Positions 1 to 5,501 of a stretch of DNA of 5,501 nucleotides are shown here, piece after piece. Location: contig CANNLB010000254.1 of the NCBI GenBank assembly GCA_947505565.1, positions 1 through 5,501 of the forward strand, read 5' to 3'. Under the pieces are notes generated by a model, which saw only the letters and a list, made by a program, of their open reading frames with translations, searched no databases and was not told where the DNA came from. This stretch comes from Acidobacteriota bacterium (lineage in GTDB: Bacteria; Acidobacteriota; Terriglobia; Bryobacterales; Bryobacteraceae). The number at the start of each line of letters is the position of its first letter. Within the stretch, counting starts at the first letter, position 1. The position numbers were made by a program, and so were the translations under genes.

Positions 1-414
1 CATCCACATCGACATCGTATGGGCGTGCGGCTCAAATCCATCGAAGAACCGATCAAAAAAGGCGGGCAATTCCAACCGTGAGAGCAGATCGGCATTGAAC
101 TCAGCCAGTTGTGTGGCATCGGGGAGTTTGCCGTGCAACAACAGGTATGCCGTTTCGACGTACGAACCCTCGTCGAGTTGCTCGATCGGATAACCCCGAT
201 AGTTCAGGATTCCTTTATCGCCGTCGATAAAGGTAATCCGGCTTTTGCACGCCGCCGTGTTCATGTAGGCGGGGTCGTAGGTCATCATGCCGAAATCATC
301 GGCGTCGACTTTGACTTGCCGCAAATCGGTGGCCTTGATAGTGCCGTCTTTAATAGGAAGCTCGTACGTCTTCGCGGTTCGGTTGTCGATCAGGGTAAGT
401 GTGTCTGCAGGCAT
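1..414 (-). CDS. gltA: Citrate synthase, GltA type, N-terminal part (runs off the left edge)
   Basis: Citrate synthase condenses acetyl-CoA with oxaloacetate to citrate, the entry step of the TCA cycle, in the cytoplasm. The 138 visible codons form an open frame to the window edge. They match the N-terminal region of GltA-type enzymes: a short beta-rich start (LTLIDNRTAKTYELPI, residues 6-21), then TYDPAYMNTAACKS (45-58), ITFIDGDKGILNYRGYPIEQL (60-80) and YLLLHGKLP (90-98). The stretch FIDGDKGIL-YRGYPI is a family hallmark. The catalytic His and Asp residues lie beyond the window and cannot be checked. The ATG at 414 is chosen because an in-frame TAA lies 11 codons upstream and no other ATG, GTG or TTG start lies between; the ribosome binding site is weak. 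The gene lies 44 nt after the thioredoxin-like gene on the same strand with no visible terminator between, so co-transcription is possible. Confidence 0.95.
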   Translation of the reverse strand, partial: MPADTLTLIDNRTAKTYELPIKDGTIKATDLRQVKVDADDFGMMTYDPAYMNTAACKSRITFIDGDKGILNYRGYPIEQLDEGSYVETAYLLLHGKLPDATQLAEFNADLLSRLELPAFFDRFFDGFEPHAHTMSMWM

Positions 415-458
415 GCCGGTAAGAGTCTCTGACAGCTTAGCGAATTTTTAAGGACGAA

Positions 459-998
459 CTACTTCTTTTTCGCCGCGGGTTTCGGCGCAAGGGCTTTGTC
501 GATCTCGGCATCGAGCCCCGAGCCTTCAAAGATGCTCCGCGTCGCGTCCGAGTGGCCAAAATCGTTACGGATAAATCCATTCTGGTCGATAACAAAAAGG
601 TGAGGGACGTTGAGCGAAGGCCGTTGCGGCGTGATCATCATGTAGGAAGCCGCTACCTGCCCGCAATCGAACAGCATGGGCGAAGTAACGCCGTTTTCGG
701 TCATGTATTTTTTCACTGTTCCCTGGTTGTCCGGGGGGTTCACGATATGCAAAACGGCAATCTTGTTGCCGTGCTTTTGCTTCGCCTTCTCGAGGGTAGC
801 CGTCAGGGTTTTGCAGTGTGGACAACTGGTCTGCATAATCTCAATCAACACCACGCGACCCCGCAAATCGCCTATGTCGTGATAATTCAAGTTTAAGTCA
901 GGGAGAGCAAACCCCGGGGCGCGTCGCCCGGATAGTTCGCCCGCCGCCAGCAGGGGCAGAAGCGTCAGCATGAGTACGGCCGAGAGTCGGAAGAACAT
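459..998 (-). CDS. Exported thioredoxin-fold protein (TlpA/AhpC-TSA-like) with CPHC active site
   Basis: The 179-residue product begins with a signal peptide (Arg4, hydrophobic run about 5-19, probable cleavage after AAG near residue 20). A redoxin-type fold follows: APGFALPDL (27-35), LRGRVVLIEIMQTSCPHC (45-62) with the redox pair Cys59-Cys62, then the conserved cis-proline context NVPHLFVID (130-138, Pro132). The layout is that of TlpA/ResA-like thiol-disulfide proteins acting outside the cytoplasm, but the Pro-His dipeptide between the cysteines is the one typical of oxidising DsbA. A third cysteine, Cys112 (LFDCGQ), is unusual. The C-terminus is rich in Lys, Ala and Pro. The start at 998 has AGGGG (1003-1007) 4 nt upstream. 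The gene lies just past the terminator at 1058-1088, so it probably has its own promoter, but I could not pick one. It could be a cytochrome-c-maturation reductase or a general disulfide protein; the substrate is unknown. Confidence 0.88.
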   Translation of the reverse strand: MFFRLSAVLMLTLLPLLAAGELSGRRAPGFALPDLNLNYHDIGDLRGRVVLIEIMQTSCPHCKTLTATLEKAKQKHGNKIAVLHIVNPPDNQGTVKKYMTENGVTSPMLFDCGQVAASYMMITPQRPSLNVPHLFVIDQNGFIRNDFGHSDATRSIFEGSGLDAEIDKALAPKPAAKKK

Positions 999-1057
999 AA
1001 TACCCCTACAGTGTACCTCTCGCTACCTCGCGGAGTCCTCCCTCTTTCTGGGAAATG

Positions 1058-1088
1058 AAAAAAGCCACCCCGAAAGGATGGCCTTTTT
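1058..1088 (-). terminator. Rho-independent terminator after the secG/tRNA-Leu unit
   Basis: Read on the minus strand, the stem arm GCCATCC pairs with GGGTGGC around a 5-nt loop and is followed by a run of six T. An A-run before the stem can extend the helix into the T-run. The two imperfect positions become U-G and G-U wobble pairs in minus-strand RNA, whereas in plus-strand RNA they would be A-C mismatches. The hairpin therefore favours minus-strand transcripts. It starts 5 nt after the encoded CCA of the tRNA, so it ends that transcript. Confidence 0.85.
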
Positions 1089-1093
1089 AAAAA

Positions 1094-1180
1094 TGGTGCG
1101 GAGGAGGGGACTTGAACCCCTACGAGATTGCTCCCGCTAGCACCTCAAGCTAGTGCGTCTGCCAATTCCGCCACCTCCGC
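1094..1180 (-). tRNA. tRNA-Leu, anticodon GAG, with encoded CCA
   Basis: Read on the minus strand this is a complete class II tRNA. The acceptor arm is GCGGAGG (1180-1174) paired with CCTCCGC (1104-1098), followed by discriminator A and an encoded CCA (1096-1094). The anticodon stem CTAGC/GCTAG encloses the loop TTGAGGT (1148-1142), giving anticodon GAG at 1146-1144, which reads Leu codons CUC and CUU. A long variable arm of about 15 nt, as expected for tRNA-Leu, comes before the T stem AGGGG/CCCCT with loop TTCAAGT. CTC is a frequent Leu codon in the neighbouring genes by eye. The 5' end lies 26 nt after the secG stop codon with no clear promoter between, so the tRNA is probably processed from a longer secG transcript. 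E. coli has the same neighbour pair (secG-leuU, also a GAG anticodon). Confidence 0.97.
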
Positions 1181-1197
1181 AGTGGGGAAAACACGAT

Positions 1198-1215
1198 TTA
1201 CTTCTTTTACTTCTT
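1198..1215 (-). repeat. secG: 9-bp tandem duplication spanning the secG stop codon
   Basis: On the minus strand the unit AAGAAGTAA occurs twice in a row (1215-1207 and 1206-1198), without mismatch. In the secG frame it reads Lys-Lys-stop, Lys-Lys-stop, so the annotated TAA at 1209-1207 is followed by a second in-frame TAA after two codons. Read-through of the first stop would add only two Lys residues. Replication slippage is the likely origin. Confidence 0.85.
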
Positions 1216-1656
1216 TTGCTGCTGTTGGGGCTTCGGCGCGTTCGGATTGGTCAAATCAATCTTCTGCTCACCAACCTTCTGGCCCTGCTCATTGAAGAGT
1301 TCCACTTTCGGCTCAGCTCCGGGAACGGTTACCGACGTCGAAGGCATACCCTTGCTCTGTGCTGCCCCCGGATCCTTTGTCGTTTCCAATACTGATTTCG
1401 AGCCGCCACCGCTACCCTTTCTTGTCGAGATAATCGAAAGAGAGAGCGATGTCACCAAAAAACAACCCGCGGCGATCGTGGTCGCCTTGCTCAACACAGT
1501 AGCTGCCCCGCGCGGCCCAAAGACCGTCTGGGAGCCCATGCCCCCAAATGCTCCGGCCAGATCGGCCGCCTTGCCGCTCTGCAGCAAAACCACGATCATC
1601 AGGAACAAGCAAACAATGACGTGAATCACTGTCAAGACGTAAAAGAGTATCGGCAT
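1207..1656 (-). CDS. secG: SecG, small subunit of the SecYEG protein translocase
   Basis: SecG is an integral inner-membrane protein that joins SecY and SecE in the translocon and eases SecA-driven export. The 149-residue product shows the family layout: a first membrane helix (about 3-25), then the conserved cytoplasmic segment [20 protein letters not shown] (24-42 region) with [18 protein letters not shown] (42-59), then a second helix (about 57-77). After residue 80 comes a polar, low-complexity tail of about 70 residues, Gly/Ser-rich at first and ending PKPQQQQKK. This makes the protein longer than the E. coli version of about 110 residues. The start at 1656 is preceded by GAGGT (1667-1671) at a 10-nt spacing. 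The gene sits 32 nt after the acyl-CoA dehydrogenase stop and 26 nt before tRNA-Leu(GAG). The common neighbour tpiA is absent within the window. Confidence 0.95.
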   Translation of the reverse strand: MPILFYVLTVIHVIVCLFLMIVVLLQSGKAADLAGAFGGMGSQTVFGPRGAATVLSKATTIAAGCFLVTSLSLSIISTRKGSGGGSKSVLETTKDPGAAQSKGMPSTSVTVPGAEPKVELFNEQGQKVGEQKIDLTNPNAPKPQQQQKK

Positions 1657-1688
1657 GGATCGAACTACCTCACAACAGTATAGGCCAC

Positions 1689-2855
1689 CTACCGGTAAGC
1701 CGCAACACCCGTCACACGTTCGCCGATCACCAAGGTATGAATGTGATCGGTGCCCTCGTAGGTTTTCACCGTTTCCAGGTTGCAGAGATGGCGCATGATC
1801 GGGTAATCATCCATGATCCCGTTCCCCCCCAGCAGGTCCCGAGCGATCCGCGCACAGTCCAGCGCGATGGCCACGTTGTTCCGCTTCAACATCGAAACAT
1901 GCGCCGCTTCCAGCTTGCCCTGGTCCTTCAACCGGCCCGCATGCAGCGCCAGCAACTGCGCCTTCGTGATCTCGCTGATCATGTTCGCCAGCTTCTCTTG
2001 CACCAACTGATGCGACGCCAGCGGCCGGTCGTCAAACTGCTTGCGCAAAATCACATACTGGCGCGCCACCTCGTAACACTCCATCGCCGCTCCCAGCACC
2101 CCCCAGCCAATTCCGAACCGCGCTTGGGTCAGGCAGGCAAGCGCGCCTTTTAACCCTTTCGCCCCGGATAAAATAGCCGAAGCCGGAACCCGGCAGTTCG
2201 CCATCGCGAGCGACGAAGTCACCGAAGCCCGCATCGAAAGTTTGCCATGCAAATCGGAAGCGGAAAACCCGGGCGTCCCCTTCTCCACCAGAAAGCCCCG
2301 GATGCCTTCCTCCGTCCGCGCCCACACCAGCGCCACATCCGCCAGCGAGCCGTTCGTGATCCACGTCTTCTCGCCGTCCAAGATCCAGTCGTCGCCCTCG
2401 CGCCGTGCCTTCGTCCGCATCCCGCTCGGGTTCGAGCCGAAATCCGGCTCGGTTAGCCCAAAACAACCAATCGCCTCCCCCGTCGCCAACCGAGGCAGCC
2501 AATGATTCTTCTGCTCCTCGCTGCCGAACGCATGGATCGGGTACATCACCAGCGCCCCCTGCACGCTAACGAAAGAGCGGAGCCCCGAATCGGCCCGCTC
2601 CAACTCCTGCATCATCAGCCCGTACTCGACGTTGCTCACGCCCGCGCAACCATACCCCTGCAGGTTTGCACCAAAGAAGCCCATCCGCCCCAACTCCGGA
2701 ATTAGCTCCGTCGGAAATTGAGCGTTGTTGTAGGCGTCTTTGATCAACGGCACCACCCTCGCCTCCACGAACTCCCGCGTCGAACGACGCACGAGCAACT
2801 CGTCTTCGGAAAACGAAGAGTCAATCAGGAAGTAATCCACACCAGCGAAGGCCAT
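1689..2855 (-). CDS. Acyl-CoA dehydrogenase, glutaryl-CoA dehydrogenase-like
   Basis: This FAD enzyme most resembles glutaryl-CoA dehydrogenase, which oxidises and decarboxylates glutaryl-CoA to crotonyl-CoA in lysine and tryptophan breakdown. Numbering is from the upstream ATG at 2879 (subtract 8 for the chosen start). [14 protein letters not shown] (94-107) carries Glu94 and Arg101, equivalent to the substrate-binding Glu87 and Arg94 of the human enzyme. The flavin-site segment is [17 protein letters not shown] (138-154), followed by KTWITN (171-176), LKRNN (331-335), LLGGNGI (349-355) and [10 protein letters not shown] (372-381), with catalytic base Glu375 and Tyr374. The length fits the family. 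I chose the ATG at 2855 because the protein then begins [12 protein letters not shown], as relatives do; the extra eight residues of the longer form (QYRQYR) are only the translation of a tandem DNA repeat. However, an SD-like GGA suits the 2879 start slightly better. It is probably the first gene of a unit with secG and the tRNA. The exact substrate is inferred. Confidence 0.9.
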   Translation of the reverse strand: MAFAGVDYFLIDSSFSEDELLVRRSTREFVEARVVPLIKDAYNNAQFPTELIPELGRMGFFGANLQGYGCAGVSNVEYGLMMQELERADSGLRSFVSVQGALVMYPIHAFGSEEQKNHWLPRLATGEAIGCFGLTEPDFGSNPSGMRTKARREGDDWILDGEKTWITNGSLADVALVWARTEEGIRGFLVEKGTPGFSASDLHGKLSMRASVTSSLAMANCRVPASAILSGAKGLKGALACLTQARFGIGWGVLGAAMECYEVARQYVILRKQFDDRPLASHQLVQEKLANMISEITKAQLLALHAGRLKDQGKLEAAHVSMLKRNNVAIALDCARIARDLLGGNGIMDDYPIMRHLCNLETVKTYEGTDHIHTLVIGERVTGVAAYR

Positions 2856-2919
2856 CCCTCTATATTGCCTATATTGCATGAGAGAATTCCAAGCTTCGCC
2901 GCACTACCGTCGGGAAGCC
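2856..2919. promoter_or_regulatory. Divergent intergenic region, probable promoters for both directions
   Basis: This is the only sequence separating the minus-strand acyl-CoA dehydrogenase unit from the plus-strand TPR gene, so promoters for both should lie here or just inside the genes. It is clearly AT-rich at 2860-2879 within a GC-rich context. TATATT (2861-2866 and 2870-2875) resembles a plus-strand -10 box, but I see no good -35 box at the right spacing for either direction. The assignment rests on gene layout and composition. Confidence 0.4.
2860..2877. repeat. Perfect 9-bp tandem repeat, CTATATTGC x2
   Basis: CTATATTGC occurs at 2860-2868 and again at 2869-2877 with no mismatch or gap. 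It sits in the AT-rich spacer between the divergent genes, and each copy contains a TATATT box. If the longer acyl-CoA dehydrogenase start at 2879 were used, the repeat would encode QYRQYR, which has no counterpart that I know of in the family. It may be an operator, a duplicated -10 box or slippage. Confidence 0.8.
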
Positions 2920-4953
2920 ATGCAAACAAGAGTAATCGCCATGTGGCTAGCGGCCATCGCCGGCGCGGTTGCCGCGGATCCTGCGTATCCCGTCCTCGAA
3001 AAGGCTTACGCCGCCCTTCGCTCTCACCAGTTCGACCAAGCCGCCAGCTTCTTCGAACAGGCCTCTAAACTCTCCCCGGAACGAGGAGCAATTCGCAAGG
3101 ACCTCGCCTACACCCTGCTCAAGGTCGGTGAAACCGCCGCCGCTCGGGACCAGTTCCGCCAAACGATGGAACTGGATCCCTCCGACCATCACGTCGCCCT
3201 CGAATATGCCTTTCTGGCGCACGAAACCCGCCAACTCATTGAGGCCCGCCGCGTTTTTGACCGCGTCCGGAAGTCCGGCGATCCCGCCAGCCGCCAGACC
3301 GCCGAGCAGGCCTTTCAGAACATCGATCAGCCGCTCCGTGACGGCATCGCCCGCTGGCGAAAGGCTGTGGCCGCGCTGCCGGATAACTACTCCGGCCACG
3401 AGGAGCTAGCCAAGCTAGCCGAACAGCGCGAGGAACTGGCGCTCGCCGCCACCCACTTCGAAAAAGCTTGGCAACTCAAGCCGACCCTGCGAATCTTCCT
3501 GCTCGATCTGGGTCGCGTCTGGAAGGCCCTCGGCCGGGCCGAGGACTCGACCTCCGCCCTGTTGGCCGCTAGTCGCGGCACCGAGCCCCGCGTGGCGGAA
3601 GCCGCCCGCGAACTGCTGCCGCAACGCTATCCCTACGTTTATGAGTTCCGCAAAGCGCTTGCACTCGATGACGCCAACGTCGAATTACGCCGTGAACTCG
3701 CCTACCTCCTGCTCGAAATGGGTAACAAGCCCGAGGCCGAAGACGAGTTCCGCCGCATCGTCAGCGCCGCTCCGAATGATCTGCTCTCGGTCGCCCAACT
3801 TGGCTTCCTCCGCCTCCATCGCAGCGACTTGGCCGGGGCCATGCCGTTGCTCGATCAGGTGCTGAAAAACGACGACACCGAGCTGGCCGACCGCGTTCGT
3901 TCCGCCCTCAAACTGCCCCGCACCCTGCGCAAACGCCCCGAGGCCCCCCAAGCCGAGCGGCGCCTCGAAGCCAAAGTGCTCGCCGAAAAATCTCTCGAAA
4001 AGGGATACATGAAGGACGCCCTGAAGTACCTCACGATCGCCCACGAATCCGATCCCCTCGATTTCGACGTCATGCTCAAACTCGGCTGGGCCCACAATGT
4101 CACCAAGCAGGACGCGGTCGCCGCGCGGTGGTTCGACCTTGCCCGTCGCAGCCCCGATCCGAAGGTGGCCCAGGAAGCCAACAAGGCCTATCAGAATCTC
4201 CGCGCCGCCAGCGCCCGCTTGCAGGCCACCTTCTGGCTCTTCCCCATGTATAGCTCGCGCTGGCAGGACGTCTTCGCTTACGCACAACTCAAGACGGTCG
4301 TCAAGGTGAAGGGCCCATTGCTCCCTTACTTCTCGGCCCGCTTCGTCGGCGACGCTCGCAGCGGAACCATGGATCGAAGCCAACTGGCCGCTTCGAGCCC
4401 GCTCTATCTTTCCGAAAGCGCCGTCATTCTCGGCCTCGGCGTCGCCACCCCCGTCCATCGAGGCCTCTTCGCTTGGGCCGAAGCAGGCACCGCGCTCAGC
4501 TACCTCCGCCGCGACGATGTGCCTCGCGCCATGTCCGACTATCGGGCCGGCCTCAGCCTAACCCGTTTCTACGGCCCCACTATTCTCAATACCAAACCCG
4601 GCTGGTTCGCCGAAACGGCCAACGACGCCGTCTACCTCAGCCGCTTTAACCACAATACGATCCTTCAAACCCAAAATAAGTTCGGGCGTAACTTTGGCGG
4701 TAGCGAGGATGAAAACACCCTCCGCGCCCAGTTGTTCTTGGCCATGAATCTCAACGCGGACTTCAAACGGCAATACTGGGCCAATACTGCGGAGACCGGC
4801 CCCGGCGTACGGTTCCGCTGGTCCGCCATGCCGCCCTCCATGGTCTTCACCGTACAGGCGCTCCGTGGCGCCCATCTCGTCAATACCGGCAATCCCCGCC
4901 GGCCCAACTACTTCGATATTCGGGCGGGCTTCTGGTATGCGCTTACTCGCTAA
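2920..4953 (+). CDS. Exported TPR-repeat protein with C-terminal putative outer-membrane beta-barrel
   Basis: The 677-residue product starts with a signal peptide (MQTRVIAMWLAAIAGAVAAD, likely cleavage after AVA near residue 18). Residues about 24-430 are helical repeats of TPR type, for example HQFDQAASFFEQASKLSP (36-53), LAYTLLKVGETAAARDQF (62-79) and LAYLLLEMGNKPEAEDEF (260-277). From about 436 the character changes to alternating, aromatic-rich segments broken by polar loops, such as AVILGLGVATPV (501-512), LFAWAEAGTALSYL (516-529), YRAGLSLTRFYGP (541-553) and YFDIRAGFWYAL (664-675). About eleven such segments suggest a beta-barrel. Periplasmic TPR plus barrel is the design of PgaA and BcsC, and the end recalls NfrA (phage N4 receptor) C-termini. 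Surface-polysaccharide export or envelope assembly is an inference. In-frame ATGs also occur at 2878 and 2941; 2920 gives the best signal peptide, although AAGAG suits 2941 better. The stop overlaps the next gene. Confidence 0.8.
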   Translation: MQTRVIAMWLAAIAGAVAADPAYPVLEKAYAALRSHQFDQAASFFEQASKLSPERGAIRKDLAYTLLKVGETAAARDQFRQTMELDPSDHHVALEYAFLAHETRQLIEARRVFDRVRKSGDPASRQTAEQAFQNIDQPLRDGIARWRKAVAALPDNYSGHEELAKLAEQREELALAATHFEKAWQLKPTLRIFLLDLGRVWKALGRAEDSTSALLAASRGTEPRVAEAARELLPQRYPYVYEFRKALALDDANVELRRELAYLLLEMGNKPEAEDEFRRIVSAAPNDLLSVAQLGFLRLHRSDLAGAMPLLDQVLKNDDTELADRVRSALKLPRTLRKRPEAPQAERRLEAKVLAEKSLEKGYMKDALKYLTIAHESDPLDFDVMLKLGWAHNVTKQDAVAARWFDLARRSPDPKVAQEANKAYQNLRAASARLQATFWLFPMYSSRWQDVFAYAQLKTVVKVKGPLLPYFSARFVGDARSGTMDRSQLAASSPLYLSESAVILGLGVATPVHRGLFAWAEAGTALSYLRRDDVPRAMSDYRAGLSLTRFYGPTILNTKPGWFAETANDAVYLSRFNHNTILQTQNKFGRNFGGSEDENTLRAQLFLAMNLNADFKRQYWANTAETGPGVRFRWSAMPPSMVFTVQALRGAHLVNTGNPRRPNYFDIRAGFWYALTR

Positions 4954-5501
4954 TCTTCTGCTCTCCTGCCTCGCGCTCGAAGCCCGTCGCCCCGCGTTTC
5001 AATACGCCTTCCACGTCGTCGGGGACGAACCCACCTCCTGGCCCGCCATTCTCGGCTCTATCGGAATGACGCCCGCGGCCGACGGCTCCTCCAGCCTCAT
5101 CGTCCTCCCCGGCGGAACCGCCGCCGCCCCGGCTACTTGGCTCCCGCGCATTGAGGCCGGCGCACTGGTCATCATCGAAGGCGAAAGCCCCCTCGCCGAA
5201 GCCCTGGGCATCCGGCCCACCACCAAGCGCGTCCCCACGCAAAGCGTCATCGACCGCGCCGATCCGAAGCTCCCCATCGTCTGGGAAAAATCGATCGACC
5301 TGCCGCAATACGAAGTGCCGCCCGACGCGACAATCTATGCTCGCGAACGCTGGTCGAACGCCCCCCTCATGGCCGGCGTCCGGCGCGGTGCCGGGGCGGT
5401 GCTCTGGCTCGCCGTCACCCCCGGTAAAGCGGGCCACGAACGATTCCCCTATGCTCTCCAAGCCCTCACCCACCTCGGCCTCCAGCCCCCCTATCGCAGC
5501 G
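4937..5501 (+). CDS. Probable exported protein of unknown function, N-terminal part (runs off the right edge)
   Basis: This is an open frame of 188 codons from ATG 4937 to the window edge without a stop. It overlaps the last 17 nt of the TPR-barrel gene in another frame, which suggests translational coupling; GGGCGG lies 9 nt upstream. The N-terminus (MRLLANLLLSCLALEA) looks like a short signal peptide. LLSC at 8-11 is a poor but possible lipobox. After it come alpha/beta-like segments: FQYAFHVVGDEPTSW (21-35), SLIVLPGGTA (53-62), GALVIIEGESPLAEALGI (75-91) and GAGAVLWLAVTPG (151-163), then ERFPYALQALTHLGLQPPY (168-186). The hydrophobic strand plus VIIEG and VLPGG turns recall Rossmann-like or glutamine-amidotransferase-like folds, but I see no catalytic triad. 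I do not recognise the family. Larger exported enzymes, including polysaccharide-acting ones, can begin with such a domain; the rest lies outside the window. Codon use matches the preceding gene. Confidence 0.75.
   Translation, partial: MRLLANLLLSCLALEARRPAFQYAFHVVGDEPTSWPAILGSIGMTPAADGSSSLIVLPGGTAAAPATWLPRIEAGALVIIEGESPLAEALGIRPTTKRVPTQSVIDRADPKLPIVWEKSIDLPQYEVPPDATIYARERWSNAPLMAGVRRGAGAVLWLAVTPGKAGHERFPYALQALTHLGLQPPYRS

Noticed and set aside
109..432. Plus-strand open frame of 107 codons over the citrate synthase gene
   Set aside because: It is the complement of a clear GltA N-terminus and has no recognisable protein features.
415..458. Possible terminator or operator between the thioredoxin-like gene and gltA
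   Set aside because: Only a tiny AGAG-T-CTCT palindrome is present, with no GC stem and no T-run after it.
2803..2819. Hairpin TCTTCG-GAAAA-CGAAGA near the start of the acyl-CoA dehydrogenase gene
   Set aside because: Only 6 bp of stem, no T-run, and explained by ordinary codons; no support as attenuator or terminator.
2884..2895. GAATTC and AAGCTT close together, resembling a cloning polylinker
   Set aside because: The flanking sequence continues naturally into genes on both sides and no vector sequence is visible. Two 6-bp sites side by side can occur by chance.
3528..3544. Inverted repeat CCTCGGCC-G-GGCCGAGG inside the TPR gene
   Set aside because: A perfect 8-bp stem, but with a 1-nt loop, no T-run and ordinary codons. 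It is likely chance in GC-rich coding sequence.
3685..4458. Antisense open frame of 257 codons on the minus strand inside the TPR gene
   Set aside because: Its composition is that of a mirror of GC-rich, C-ending codons. It has no family motif and lies wholly within a strongly coding plus-strand frame.
4943..5473. Minus-strand open frame of 176 codons over the right edge
   Set aside because: The plus-strand frame from 4937 has a signal peptide, operon overlap and sensible strand/helix pattern. The minus frame is Gly/Asp/Arg-rich without motifs and would converge on the TPR gene.

Overview
The window holds six protein genes (two cut by the window edges) and one tRNA gene. It looks like a chromosomal stretch from a GC-rich Gram-negative-type bacterium. 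A member of the Acidobacteriota near Solibacter/Bryobacter is my best guess, from the gene styles and the GC-rich, C-ending codons. That placement is inference, since no rRNA or other decisive marker is present.

Left part, minus strand, in transcription order from about 2855 down to 1. First comes a glutaryl-CoA-dehydrogenase-like acyl-CoA dehydrogenase (2855-1689), then secG (1656-1207), then a tRNA-Leu with anticodon GAG and an encoded CCA (1180-1094). A strong Rho-independent terminator (1088-1058) follows. Gaps of 32 and 26 nt and the single terminator suggest one transcription unit. Past the terminator lie an exported thioredoxin-fold protein with a CPHC active site (998-459) and, 44 nt further on, the N-terminal 138 codons of a GltA-type citrate synthase (414 to the window edge).

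Right part, plus strand. A large exported protein (2920-4953) has a signal peptide, a long TPR-type helical repeat region and a C-terminal region of about 240 residues that reads like an outer-membrane beta-barrel. Its last 17 nt overlap the start of a second gene (4937 to the window edge). That gene encodes another probably exported protein that I do not recognise. The pair is probably translationally coupled. By analogy with TPR-plus-barrel proteins such as PgaA, BcsC or NfrA, it may act in envelope or surface-polysaccharide biology.

The two halves diverge from a short AT-rich spacer (about 2856-2919) that contains a perfect 9-bp tandem repeat. Points worth a second look: the secG/tRNA-Leu(GAG) linkage, which matches secG-leuU in Escherichia coli; a 9-bp tandem duplication that copies the secG stop codon; the super-repeat in the TPR protein; and the barrel plus exported-partner pair. 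No mobile element, CRISPR array or phage gene was seen.
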